Below are positions 1 through 6,477 of a DNA stretch of 12,740 nt, piece after piece. The stretch is from contig CAIQIY010000625.1 of NCBI GenBank assembly GCA_903871975.1, positions 1-12,740 of the forward strand, given 5' to 3'. Origin of the DNA: an uncultured Chloroflexota bacterium. GTDB lineage: Bacteria; Chloroflexota; Chloroflexia; Chloroflexales; Roseiflexaceae. The translations under genes were made by a program, and so were the position numbers. Below the pieces are notes generated by a model. It did no database searches, had not been told where the DNA came from, and saw nothing but the letters and a program-made list of their open reading frames with translations. Within the stretch, counting starts at the first letter, position 1. Each line of letters begins with the position of its first letter.

Positions 1-2
1 CC

Positions 3-29
3 CGCCTGCGCGAGCTCGCCCAGAGCTGA
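3..29 (+). CDS. C-terminal tail of an unknown upstream gene (partial)
   Basis: Frame 3 reads RLRELAQS and then a TGA at 27-29. The frame is open to the left edge, and the short charged stretch looks like the end of a helical C-terminus. The gene would converge on the reductase that ends at 61, leaving about 31 bp between them, which is normal spacing in this window. Eight residues are far too few to name a product, and an open frame this short could arise by chance. Confidence 0.3.
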   Translation, partial: RLRELAQS

Positions 30-38
30 GGGCGGGCC

Positions 39-54
39 GGCGCTGCGCGGCGCC
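39..54. terminator. GC hairpin between convergent genes
   Basis: GGCGC (39-43) and GCGCC (50-54) form a perfect 5-bp stem around a 6-nt loop. It lies between the putative stop at 29 and the reductase stop at 61, so it could end transcription from either side. There is no T-run on either strand, and hairpins this short are common in G+C-rich DNA, so this is weak support. Confidence 0.2.
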
Positions 55-60
55 ATGGCT

Positions 61-594
61 TCACGCCGGCGGCGCCGGGCGATACTCGAGGCGCGTGACG
101 CCGTTGGCGTAGGCATGCAGCGCGAGGCGCTGCAGCGTCGGGTGTGGGCCGGGGCCGTCGATGAGGCTCGGGCCAGCGCCGAGCACCTCAGGGATGACGA
201 AGACGACCAGTCGGCTGATCAGGCGTCGGGCGCTCCAGGCGGCAGCCAGCTGGCCCCCACCCAGCAACCACACATGGCGGTGGCCAGCAGCGGCCAGGTG
301 GTGCGCCACCAGCTCGGGTGGCTCGGCCGTGGCGCGAACCTGTGGCGGCAGATCCGGCAGCGGCGCCCGGCTGCACACGACGCTCACGTGGGCCGGATAC
401 GGCCATTCGGGCAATGCACGGCAGAACTCGTACGTGCGCCGCCCCATCACGATCGCATCGACTGTCGCCATGAACGCACCGAGCCCATAGTCCTCATCGG
501 GATGATGCCACGCGTCGAGCCAGCCGACACCACCCGTGGCGTCGGCGATGCGGCCATCGAGCGATTGGGCCACCAGGTAACTGACCTCGATCAT
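61..594 (-). CDS. RibD C-terminal/DHFR-fold reductase
   Basis: A 177-residue cytoplasmic reductase of the dihydrofolate reductase superfamily, in the RibD C-terminal-domain group (YyaP/YwjB-like). Such proteins bind NAD(P)H, but most have no assigned substrate. Visible signatures are an N-terminal strand with SLDGRIA (11-17), MGRRTYE (50-56), the glycine turn WLLGGG (109-114) that binds the cofactor phosphates, and an IPEVLGAG segment near the C-terminus. The frame stays open up to 714, but the ATG at 592-594 is the better start: a GGAGG lies 5 nt upstream and homologous proteins begin just before this first strand. Single-domain length is normal for the family. It is divergent from dsbB. Family call is firm; substrate is unknown. 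Confidence 0.85.
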   Translation of the reverse strand: MIEVSYLVAQSLDGRIADATGGVGWLDAWHHPDEDYGLGAFMATVDAIVMGRRTYEFCRALPEWPYPAHVSVVCSRAPLPDLPPQVRATAEPPELVAHHLAAAGHRHVWLLGGGQLAAAWSARRLISRLVVFVIPEVLGAGPSLIDGPGPHPTLQRLALHAYANGVTRLEYRPAPPA

Positions 595-651
595 TGCAGC
601 CTCCGTCGTGTGGGGCGCGATCGCCGCATGCGCCAAGGCGCCCCGCAGGTA

Positions 652-660
652 TGCTATGAT
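652..660 (+). promoter_or_regulatory. Extended -10 promoter for the dsbB-wecA cluster
   Basis: TGCTATGAT is a TG-n extended -10 element whose hexamer TATGAT (655-660) matches TATAAT at 5 of 6 bases. Transcription would start near 667, giving a leader of about 28 nt before the ATG at 695. No convincing -35 hexamer is seen, as is common with extended -10 promoters. Confidence 0.5.
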
Positions 661-694
661 ACGCGACGAAGGGGTCGCAGACGAAGGCACACCG

Positions 695-1252
695 ATGCGT
701 GAGCAGGCGAGCATTCAACCCACAGGATCGGACAGCCCGCCGAGTGACCGGCTGATCATCGCCGGCCGCGGCATCGCGCTGCTGGCCGCGTGGACGGCCA
801 CCGGCGGCAGCCTGTACTTCAGCGAGGTGTTCGGCTGGCTGCCGTGCGTGCTGTGCTGGTACCAGCGCATCGCGATGTACCCGCTGGCGTTCATCCTGAC
901 CGTTGCGCTCATCCGTGGCGACCGGTCGGTTCACTGGTACGTGTTGCCACTCTCGATCACCGGCGGCGCCATTGCGCTGTACCACTACCTGTTGATTCGC
1001 ACCGACTGGTTCGTGCCGCCGCCGTGCACCGGCGGCATCCCGTGCAACGTCGACTACATCAACCTGCTGGGCTTCATCAACATCCCGTTCCTGGCGCTCA
1101 TCGCCTTCACCATCGTGAGCTTTGGTGTGCTGGCGCCTGCGGTGATGCTCGACGACGAGCCGGCGCCACCACCGTTGCGGCACGACCCACTGCGGCTGAC
1201 TGCGTTGGCGCTCGCCGGCGCGATCATCGTCGCCTTCGCCGTCGTGCGCTGA
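695..1252 (+). CDS. dsbB: DsbB/BdbC-type disulfide bond formation protein
   Basis: A 185-residue inner-membrane thiol oxidoreductase. DsbB-family proteins reoxidise a periplasmic DsbA-like donor and pass the electrons to quinone. The first redox pair is PCVLC (Cys51, Cys54), followed by WYQR (55-58), the hallmark of the family. The second pair is Cys111-Cys117 in CTGGIPC. Hydrophobic segments lie at about 20-46, 59-73, 80-101 and 122-147, with an additional hydrophobic C-terminal stretch at about 168-183. I chose the ATG at 695 because GAAGG sits 7 nt upstream and the promoter -10 covers the earlier in-frame ATG at 656. No DsbA partner is in the window. The leader ORF and wecA-like gene follow closely. 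Confidence 0.88.
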   Translation: MREQASIQPTGSDSPPSDRLIIAGRGIALLAAWTATGGSLYFSEVFGWLPCVLCWYQRIAMYPLAFILTVALIRGDRSVHWYVLPLSITGGAIALYHYLLIRTDWFVPPPCTGGIPCNVDYINLLGFINIPFLALIAFTIVSFGVLAPAVMLDDEPAPPPLRHDPLRLTALALAGAIIVAFAVVR

Positions 1253-1262
1253 GGGAGCCGAC

Positions 1263-1328
1263 ATGCTGTACCGCACGCCGTGCCCGCCACCATCGCCGTC
1301 GGCACCGCGCAGGGTACGAGCATGCTGA
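1263..1328 (+). CDS. Possible 21-codon proline-rich leader ORF
   Basis: The ATG at 1263 has one of the best ribosome binding sites here: GAGGGAG at 1251-1257, five nt upstream. The 21-residue product contains PCPPPSPSAP and ends with TGA at 1326-1328. That stop overlaps the likely ATG (1322) of the next gene, an arrangement typical of translational coupling. Three consecutive prolines (residues 8-10) are a known ribosome-pausing motif relieved by EF-P. It could be a regulatory leader peptide for the phosphosugar transferase, or chance. No homology can be judged at this length. Confidence 0.35.
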   Translation: MLYRTPCPPPSPSAPRRVRAC

Positions 1329-2452
1329 TCGCCGCCGCCCTCGCCGCCGTCACCGTATGCGCGTTCGCCATCACATGGCTCAGCGTTCCGCCGGTGATCC
1401 GCCTGTGCCAGCGCCGCGGGTGGGTCCAGGTGCCTGGCGGCCGTCGCGCGCACGCCGCGCCCACCGGCAACGTCGGTGGCATCGCGCTGTATCTCGGCAC
1501 GATGGGCGCGCTGGCCGGCTCGTTGGTGCTCACCGGCACGCTCACCGGTCTCGAGCGCTCGTCGTTCGAACTGCTGCGCATCGGGCTGGTCTTTCTCGGT
1601 GGCACGCTGATCTTCCTCGTCATGTGGCTCGACGATATCGTCGACTTGCCCTGGTGGCAGAAGTTCATCGCACAGGTCTGCACCGGGCTGATCATGGTCG
1701 GGCCATTCCTCTGGGAGCAGGCACTGTACCCGGGCAGCGACGGTGGTCCGGGCGAAGCGCGCGGCATCATCCTCACCCTCTTCAACGTGCCATTCGTCGG
1801 GCAGATCTCGCTCCACCAACTCAGCCCGTGGCTGGCGATCATCGCCACGGTCTTCTGGATCGGCTGGATGAGCAACACCATCAATTGGAGCGATGGCCAC
1901 GACGGGGTGGCAGCCGGGATCTCGCTGATCGCGGCGGCGATGCTGGCGATTCACGCGGTGCGCCTCGGGCAGTTCACCATCGCGATGGTGCCACTGGCCG
2001 TCGCCGGCGCGTGTGCCGCCTTTCTGTGCTACAACCTGCCGCCGGCGCGGATCTTCATGGGCGACAGCGGCGCCGAGTTCCTCGGCGTCATGCTCGGCGT
2101 CTCGGCGATCATCGGTGGCGCCAAGCTCGCCACCATCCTGCTGGTGCTGGGGGTCCCGATTCTCGATGTCGTCTGGCTGATCGTCAGCCGCGTGCTGGCC
2201 GGGCGTTCGCCCACCCGCGGCGCACGCGATCATCTGCATCACCGGCTGGCCGACATGGGGCTCCGTCCACGGCAGATCGTGGCGATCTTCTACTCGCTGA
2301 GCATCGGCTTTGGCGTGCTCGGCATCAGCGACATCAGTGCGTCGGCCAAACTGGCAGCACTGGCAGCGCTGGTGGTGATCGGCAGCGTGCTGATCGCTAT
2401 CGCGACGCGCCGCGCCACCGTGCGCGGTGCGGCGGCGCAGGTCGATGCGTAA
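1322..2452 (+). CDS. WecA/TagO-type undecaprenyl-phosphate phosphosugar transferase
   Basis: A 376-residue integral membrane enzyme of the MraY/WecA/TagO family. These proteins transfer a sugar-1-phosphate, usually GlcNAc-1-P from UDP-GlcNAc, to undecaprenyl phosphate and so start polymer or glycan assembly. Motifs occur in the expected order: GGRRAHAAPTGNVGG near residues 39-53; the Mg-binding WLDDIVD (Asp104, Asp105, Asp108); NxxNxxDGHDG (Asn185, Asn188, Asp191, Asp194); YNLPPARIFMGDSG (about 237-250); and the cytoplasmic HLHHRL (304-309). The HHRL loop and lack of a MurNAc-pentapeptide pattern favour WecA/TagO over MraY. A GTG at 1280 would add 14 residues but has no visible Shine-Dalgarno. 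The ATG at 1322 has AGGG 7 nt upstream and overlaps the leader ORF stop. Exact sugar is unknown. Confidence 0.88.
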   Translation: MLIAAALAAVTVCAFAITWLSVPPVIRLCQRRGWVQVPGGRRAHAAPTGNVGGIALYLGTMGALAGSLVLTGTLTGLERSSFELLRIGLVFLGGTLIFLVMWLDDIVDLPWWQKFIAQVCTGLIMVGPFLWEQALYPGSDGGPGEARGIILTLFNVPFVGQISLHQLSPWLAIIATVFWIGWMSNTINWSDGHDGVAAGISLIAAAMLAIHAVRLGQFTIAMVPLAVAGACAAFLCYNLPPARIFMGDSGAEFLGVMLGVSAIIGGAKLATILLVLGVPILDVVWLIVSRVLAGRSPTRGARDHLHHRLADMGLRPRQIVAIFYSLSIGFGVLGISDISASAKLAALAALVVIGSVLIAIATRRATVRGAAAQVDA

Positions 2453-2503
2453 TGCCTGGCTGCGGCGCTGCCGCCGGACATGCCCGCGCGACGATCGCGC
2501 ACC

Positions 2504-2516
2504 ACCATGGTATCAT
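2504..2516 (+). promoter_or_regulatory. Extended -10 promoter with ACCATGGT palindrome
   Basis: TGGTATCAT (2508-2516) is a TG-n extended -10 element with hexamer TATCAT. It overlaps the perfect palindrome ACCATGGT (2504-2511). The predicted start near 2523 gives a leader of about 25 nt before the ATG at 2548. No good -35 is seen. The same palindrome recurs at 9306-9313 in the catabolic operon promoter region. Confidence 0.45.
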
Positions 2517-2547
2517 CCGCGAATCGATCCCTGCAGGAGCCAGCACC

Positions 2548-2883
2548 ATGCCCGTCGAGCCCGAGCAGATCGGCGATCTGGTCTATGTGCCACATCCCGA
2601 CTACCCCTATCCGTTTCCGGTCGAGCGTCCGCCGCATTTCTGGATGACCGAACAGACCGGGCGGTTGGGCGATGTGATCGAGCGCTACTTCCAGGGTGAG
2701 CGGTTGTCCGCCGACGATCTGCTGGTGATCAAGGCGTATCTGCAGCAGTATCTGGAGCGCGTGATGCTGACGGCCGATGCGCGCCGCGACCGGTTGCTGC
2801 AGCAGTTGGCCACGTTGCGCACCCGCCGCGAGATCGAACGGTTTGCCGATGACATCGCCGACTTCGGCGTCGAGCCGTTCTGA
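2548..2883 (+). CDS. Unrecognised 111-residue soluble protein
   Basis: I do not recognise a family. The N-terminal third is rich in tyrosine, proline and histidine, with YVPHPDYPYPFP at about residues 13-24, then FWMTEQTGRLGD near 31-42. The rest looks like one or two amphipathic helices (about 53-100) with heptad-like leucines and many Arg/Glu pairs, consistent with a helical hairpin or short coiled coil. There is no signal peptide, membrane span, cysteine pair or obvious catalytic motif. The ATG at 2548 has GGAG 8 nt upstream and its own extended -10 promoter. It could be cotranscribed with the MFS gene 79 nt downstream. The translation signals and absence of low-complexity content support a real gene. 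Confidence 0.7.
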   Translation: MPVEPEQIGDLVYVPHPDYPYPFPVERPPHFWMTEQTGRLGDVIERYFQGERLSADDLLVIKAYLQQYLERVMLTADARRDRLLQQLATLRTRREIERFADDIADFGVEPF

Positions 2884-2962
2884 AGCGGCGCCGCGGGCTG
2901 CTCGCCAACCTGGCGCGTGAGGCGCGCCGCACGCCATCCAGCAACATGAGATGAGGACCGGA

Positions 2963-4237
2963 ATGACCGTGGCCGATGTGCCAGGATCCCGTGAAGCAAT
3001 CTACCGCCGCAACTTCGTCTTCTTTCTGATCGACAACATCCTGTTCAATGTCGCAATGGGCATTCTGGGCATCACGACCGTCATTCCGGCATTCGTGCGC
3101 GAACTGACCGATGTCGAGGTCCTGATCGGGCTGTCGGGCAACATGTTTGCCATCGGGTACACCCTGCCGCAGTTGTTCATTGCGCGCCTGCTCCGTCGCC
3201 ACGCACGCAAGAAGTGGTGGTTCGCCGGGCCGAACATCCCGGTGCGTACGATGATGCTGGTGTTCGCCGGGTTGGCGCTGGTGATCGGCGACCGGCCGGA
3301 CCTTCTGCTGGTTGCCTTTCTCGTGTGTTACGGCATCGCCGCGCTCGGCGACGGCGTGGTCGGCGTGCCGTGGGCCGATCTGGTGGGAACCAGCCTCGAC
3401 CAGCGCTGGCGCGCCCGCATGCTGGGGCTCACCGTCGCCACATCGGGGACCATCCTGCTGACGATCAGCCCATGGATCGGCCAGATCCTGAGCGCGGCCG
3501 GTCCGGGCTTCCCGACGAACTATGCGACGCTGTTCGGCGTCGCCGGCACGCTGCTGGCATTGTCGATCATCCCGTGTCTGTTCATTCGCGAGCTGCCGGG
3601 CGCGCGGGCCCACGATGACATCCCGCCGCTGCGGGCATTCCTGCCCGAACTCGGAACGATGCTGCGGGACGATCGGCCCTTTCGTGGCTATGTCGCCATT
3701 CGCGCGCTCTGCAGCCTCTCGTTGATGGCAGCACCGTTCTACATCGGCTACGCGACCACCACGCTGGGGCTCGGCAGCGATGTTGCCGTGCCGACGCTGT
3801 TGGCGATGCAGATGATCGGGAGCGTGACCGGCGCGTTGGCATATACCTGGCTGGGCGCGCGCGACAACATCGCGTTCATCCGCATGGCGCTCGCGTGTGC
3901 TGCCTTGCAGCCGATCTGTGGCCTGATCGCCGGATGGCTCGGCCCATGGCCGCTGTACGTCGGGTTTCTGGTGTATGGCGTGGCGGCGAGCAACCTGCTG
4001 ATCAGCCTGCTCAACTGGCTGGTGCAGTACGCCGGCGCCGAACGCCGGCCGGTCTATGTCGGCCTGTCGAACACCATCGCGGCGCTCGCGCTGCTGGTTG
4101 CGCCGATCGTCGGCGGCACCATCGTGGCACAGCTGGGCTACGAAGTGCTCTTCGGGACGACGCTGCTGATCGTGCTGGCAGCCATGGTGCTCACGTGGCG
4201 GGTGTTGCGCAACACGGTACGGGATCGCGCCGCGTGA
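2963..4237 (+). CDS. Major facilitator superfamily (MFS) permease
   Basis: A 424-residue inner-membrane transporter. It has about twelve hydrophobic segments in two six-helix halves, separated by a charged cytoplasmic loop near 209-240 that contains ARAHDDIPPLR and MLRDDRPFR. The loop 2-3 basic cluster (ARLLRRHARKK, about 74-84) stands where the MFS loop signature normally lies, but lacks the usual DR pair. Asp24 and Asn25 in the first helix, and GDGVVGVPWADL in helix 4, are polar residues that may line the substrate path. I chose the ATG at 2963 because GAGG lies 6 nt upstream; the ATG at 2951 has no usable spacing. The gene converges on the catabolic operon with a 28-nt gap, so it may import that pathway's substrate, but the substrate is unknown. 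Confidence 0.82.
   Translation: MTVADVPGSREAIYRRNFVFFLIDNILFNVAMGILGITTVIPAFVRELTDVEVLIGLSGNMFAIGYTLPQLFIARLLRRHARKKWWFAGPNIPVRTMMLVFAGLALVIGDRPDLLLVAFLVCYGIAALGDGVVGVPWADLVGTSLDQRWRARMLGLTVATSGTILLTISPWIGQILSAAGPGFPTNYATLFGVAGTLLALSIIPCLFIRELPGARAHDDIPPLRAFLPELGTMLRDDRPFRGYVAIRALCSLSLMAAPFYIGYATTTLGLGSDVAVPTLLAMQMIGSVTGALAYTWLGARDNIAFIRMALACAALQPICGLIAGWLGPWPLYVGFLVYGVAASNLLISLLNWLVQYAGAERRPVYVGLSNTIAALALLVAPIVGGTIVAQLGYEVLFGTTLLIVLAAMVLTWRVLRNTVRDRAA
4202..4215. repeat. 14-bp perfect palindrome at the end of the MFS gene
   Basis: GTGTTGCGCAACAC is a perfect palindrome that can fold as a 5-bp stem with a GCGC tetraloop in RNA. It lies inside the last codons of the MFS gene, about 20 nt before its stop. 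There is no T-run after it, so a terminator role is uncertain. It could equally be a protein site or a coding coincidence. Confidence 0.3.
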
Positions 4238-4283
4238 TCCGGGCAGATCACACGGCGCCCCTCGATCAGCGGATCGCGCCGCG
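4222..4283. repeat. 13-bp direct repeat spanning a convergent junction
   Basis: GGATCGCGCCGCG occurs at 4222-4234, at the end of the MFS gene, and again at 4271-4283, in the last codons of the opposing PLP-enzyme gene. The copies are 49 bp apart and flank the 28-nt gap between the two stop codons. The motif is simple G+C-rich sequence, so it may be chance or a small local duplication. Confidence 0.35.
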
Positions 4284-5318
4284 CGCTGCCACCGGCCAGA
4301 CGACGTCTACCACGCCGGCGCGATGGCCGACGAGTTCGTCGAACAGGTTCACCACCGGACAGCAGTGGTTGGGAATGATCGTCAGGCGGTCACCGACGAC
4401 CGGGCGCCGGGCACATGCGCTGAAGTCGATGATGCCGTGCTCCTCGGACATGCCGCTGAAATGGGCTTCGGGATACTCGAGGACCAGGCCGTGGCCACTG
4501 AGGCCGAGCAGATCCGACGAGAACGTCTTGCTGCCACCATCGATGACCCCACGGTCGGCGGTCGGTCGGCTCACGACCGTCGTGATCACGCTGAACGAGC
4601 AGGTTTCGCGGGTCATCGCGCCGTTGGTGATGGTGTAGCGGTCGCCGAAGACATACATCCCGGCGCGGTGTTCGGTGACCTCCGGGTACTCATGCGCCTG
4701 CCACATGCCGCGCGTGCTGCCGCCGCTGACGCGTGCGAACTCGATGCCGGCAGGCGTGAGGATGTCGCGCACCGCACGGACGAACGCCGTGCTCTGCGGG
4801 CTGGTCGGGTAGGTCATCAGGCCACCGAAGCGCAGCTCGTCGCATGCTGCGATCAGGCGGGCGAGCTCGGCTGCCTCGGCAGGTGTCTGGACACCGCAGC
4901 GTGCGCCGCCGCTTTCGAACTCGACCAGCACCGTGAGCGGCACACCGGCCCGCCGCGCTGCCTGGGCCAGGCCGTGGATCACCGCTGCCGAATCGGCGGT
5001 GACGCTGAGCGTCGCCCGCGGCAGCAGCGCGCTGAGGCGCTCGAGTCGTGCATCACCCACCAGGTTGTACGGGATGAACACATCGCGGATGCCGGCTGCG
5101 ATCATCACCTCGGCTTCGCCCAGCTTCTGGCAGGTGATGCCCACCGCGCCGGCATTCAGTTGCAACCAGGCGATCTCGGGGCTCTTGTGGGTCTTGATGT
5201 GTGGTCGATTCGCGATATGGTGCGCATCACAATATTCCTGGAAGCGCTGGATGTTGGTCATCATCTGATCCAGATCGATGACGGCGACCGGAGTTTCAAG
5301 CTGATCAAGGTGTTTCAT
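4266..5318 (-). CDS. D-threonine aldolase/D-serine dehydratase-like PLP enzyme
   Basis: A 350-residue fold type III PLP enzyme with an alanine-racemase-type TIM barrel first and a D-serine dehydratase-like domain last. The PLP lysine is probably Lys42 in RPHIKTHK (38-45), the family signature. A C-terminal metal site is visible as NHCC, with His318 and Cys320 in the His-x-Cys arrangement of eukaryotic-type D-serine dehydratases; D-threonine aldolases carry His-x-Asp. Family members cleave D-3-hydroxy amino acids to glycine and an aldehyde, or dehydrate and deaminate them. No signal peptide is seen, so it is cytoplasmic. The ATG at 5316-5318 has GAGGA just upstream. It is the last gene of the five-gene operon, 42 nt after the M24 hydrolase. 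Family is sure; reaction and substrate are not. Confidence 0.85.
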   Translation of the reverse strand: MKHLDQLETPVAVIDLDQMMTNIQRFQEYCDAHHIANRPHIKTHKSPEIAWLQLNAGAVGITCQKLGEAEVMIAAGIRDVFIPYNLVGDARLERLSALLPRATLSVTADSAAVIHGLAQAARRAGVPLTVLVEFESGGARCGVQTPAEAAELARLIAACDELRFGGLMTYPTSPQSTAFVRAVRDILTPAGIEFARVSGGSTRGMWQAHEYPEVTEHRAGMYVFGDRYTITNGAMTRETCSFSVITTVVSRPTADRGVIDGGSKTFSSDLLGLSGHGLVLEYPEAHFSGMSEEHGIIDFSACARRPVVGDRLTIIPNHCCPVVNLFDELVGHRAGVVDVVWPVAARGAIR

Positions 5319-5360
5319 GGTTCCTCACAACATCACACAGCTGGCGGCCCGTGTGGATCG

Positions 5361-6473
5361 TCACGCCTCCCAGCGCGTGGCGTGCTTCGTCAGGAGCTCG
5401 GCGCCGGTCGCTGTCACCAGCATGCCGTGCTCGAGCCGGATGCCCGTCTCGCCGGGCAGGTACACGCCTGGCTCGAGCATGATCACCATGCCAGCCTCGA
5501 GCGTGATGTCGGCATACGGCACGATGCGGGGCTCTTCGTGGCCCGACACGCCGACGCCATGACCGGTGTGGTGCGGGTAGTCGGCTTCGCCGGCGTCGCG
5601 CAGGTACTGGCGCACCGCCCGATCGAGCTCGCCGGTGTTGCGCCCGGGGCGCACCAACGAGATGGCATACTCGAGCGCATCGCTCACCAGCCGATGGAGC
5701 GCCGCCTGGCGTGGGCTCGGCGTACCGGCATAGTAGGTCGCGCAGCTATCGCTCCAGTACCCACCGAGCTGCGTGCTCAGATCGACGACGAACGAGTCAT
5801 CCTCGCGAATGACCACGGGTTGTGGCCACCCTCCCTGGTGTGCCCGGCGCCCGACGGTGCAATCGTTGCCGATCGCCACCCGTTGGCCGGCGGCCAGCGT
5901 GATGGCATGCTCGAGCGCCGCCCACACATCGAGCTCGGTGGCTCCCGGCACCACCGCGCGCCGTGCCGCGTCCAGGCCAACATCCGTGAGCGCGAAATTG
6001 GCGCGCAGCAGCGCGAGCTCTTCATCGGTCTTGACCATGCGCGCCGGAACCAGCAGGCTGTCGATCGCCCGTGGCTCGGCGGCCACCGGCAATGCTGCCC
6101 GCAGGAACAGCGGCAAGGTGTGCGGTTCGATGCCAACCACACCGCGCGCCGCGGCGGTGAGGTGCTGCACGACGGCGAACAGGCTGCGCTGGCTGGCAAT
6201 CGGTTCGTGCAGCGTATAGCCGCGGTAGTGGAGCACGGGACACCCACTGCGCTCGGCAGCTGCGGCGTGCGCATCGAGCACGATCATCGTCCACTCGCCG
6301 CCGGCGTACCACACCAGCGGCGGCCCGGCGAGGAACAGGTTCGGGCCGCTCGGTACCTGTGCGGCAAAGCCGGTGAGCCAGGTGACGCTCCATGGGGTGC
6401 TGAAGAGCGCACGCTCGATGCCTTGGGCCCGCAGCAGGTCGTGCGCGCGTTCGCGCTGGATCGCATGCATCAT
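5361..6473 (-). CDS. M24-family (Xaa-Pro dipeptidase-like) metallohydrolase
   Basis: A 370-residue 'pita-bread' fold enzyme. It has a creatinase-type N-terminal domain (about 5-145) and an M24 catalytic domain (about 150-365). All five dinuclear metal ligands are present: Asp231 (VVDLS), Asp242 (YWSDS), His305 (HTGHGVG), Glu334 (MLEPGVY) and Glu348 (IRLEHG). It should therefore be a metal-dependent C-N hydrolase (dipeptidase-like) and not creatinase proper, which lacks these ligands. There is no signal peptide. Two tandem ATGs occur; the first (6471-6473) has AAGGGG 7 nt upstream inside the end of the aldolase gene and lies only 4 nt past its stop, suggesting coupling. Its place in a catabolic operon suggests it releases an amino-acid-like moiety from a conjugate rather than serving general peptide turnover. 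That role is inferred. Confidence 0.87.
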   Translation of the reverse strand: MMHAIQRERAHDLLRAQGIERALFSTPWSVTWLTGFAAQVPSGPNLFLAGPPLVWYAGGEWTMIVLDAHAAAAERSGCPVLHYRGYTLHEPIASQRSLFAVVQHLTAAARGVVGIEPHTLPLFLRAALPVAAEPRAIDSLLVPARMVKTDEELALLRANFALTDVGLDAARRAVVPGATELDVWAALEHAITLAAGQRVAIGNDCTVGRRAHQGGWPQPVVIREDDSFVVDLSTQLGGYWSDSCATYYAGTPSPRQAALHRLVSDALEYAISLVRPGRNTGELDRAVRQYLRDAGEADYPHHTGHGVGVSGHEEPRIVPYADITLEAGMVIMLEPGVYLPGETGIRLEHGMLVTATGAELLTKHATRWEA

Positions 6474-6477
6474 CGCA

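Noticed and set aside
1253..1321. Possible frameshift at the start of the wecA-like gene
   Set aside because: The good ribosome site at 1251-1257 belongs to another frame, but the protein from the ATG at 1322 already has a complete family N-terminus, so no lost sequence needs to be invoked.
494..2242. 582-residue minus-strand frame opposite dsbB and the wecA-like gene
   Set aside because: Asp/Gln/Arg/His-rich translation without motifs, antisense to two clear membrane proteins.
790..2883. 697-residue frame in which the 111-residue protein lies
   Set aside because: Only the last part (2548-2883) has a start, ribosome site and protein-like composition. The upstream part is an Arg/His-rich shadow of dsbB and the wecA-like gene.
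5361..6473. Identification of the M24 protein as creatinase or ectoine hydrolase
   Set aside because: All five peptidase metal ligands are present, unlike creatinase, and none of the accompanying ectoine genes (deacetylase, aminotransferase) are in the operon.
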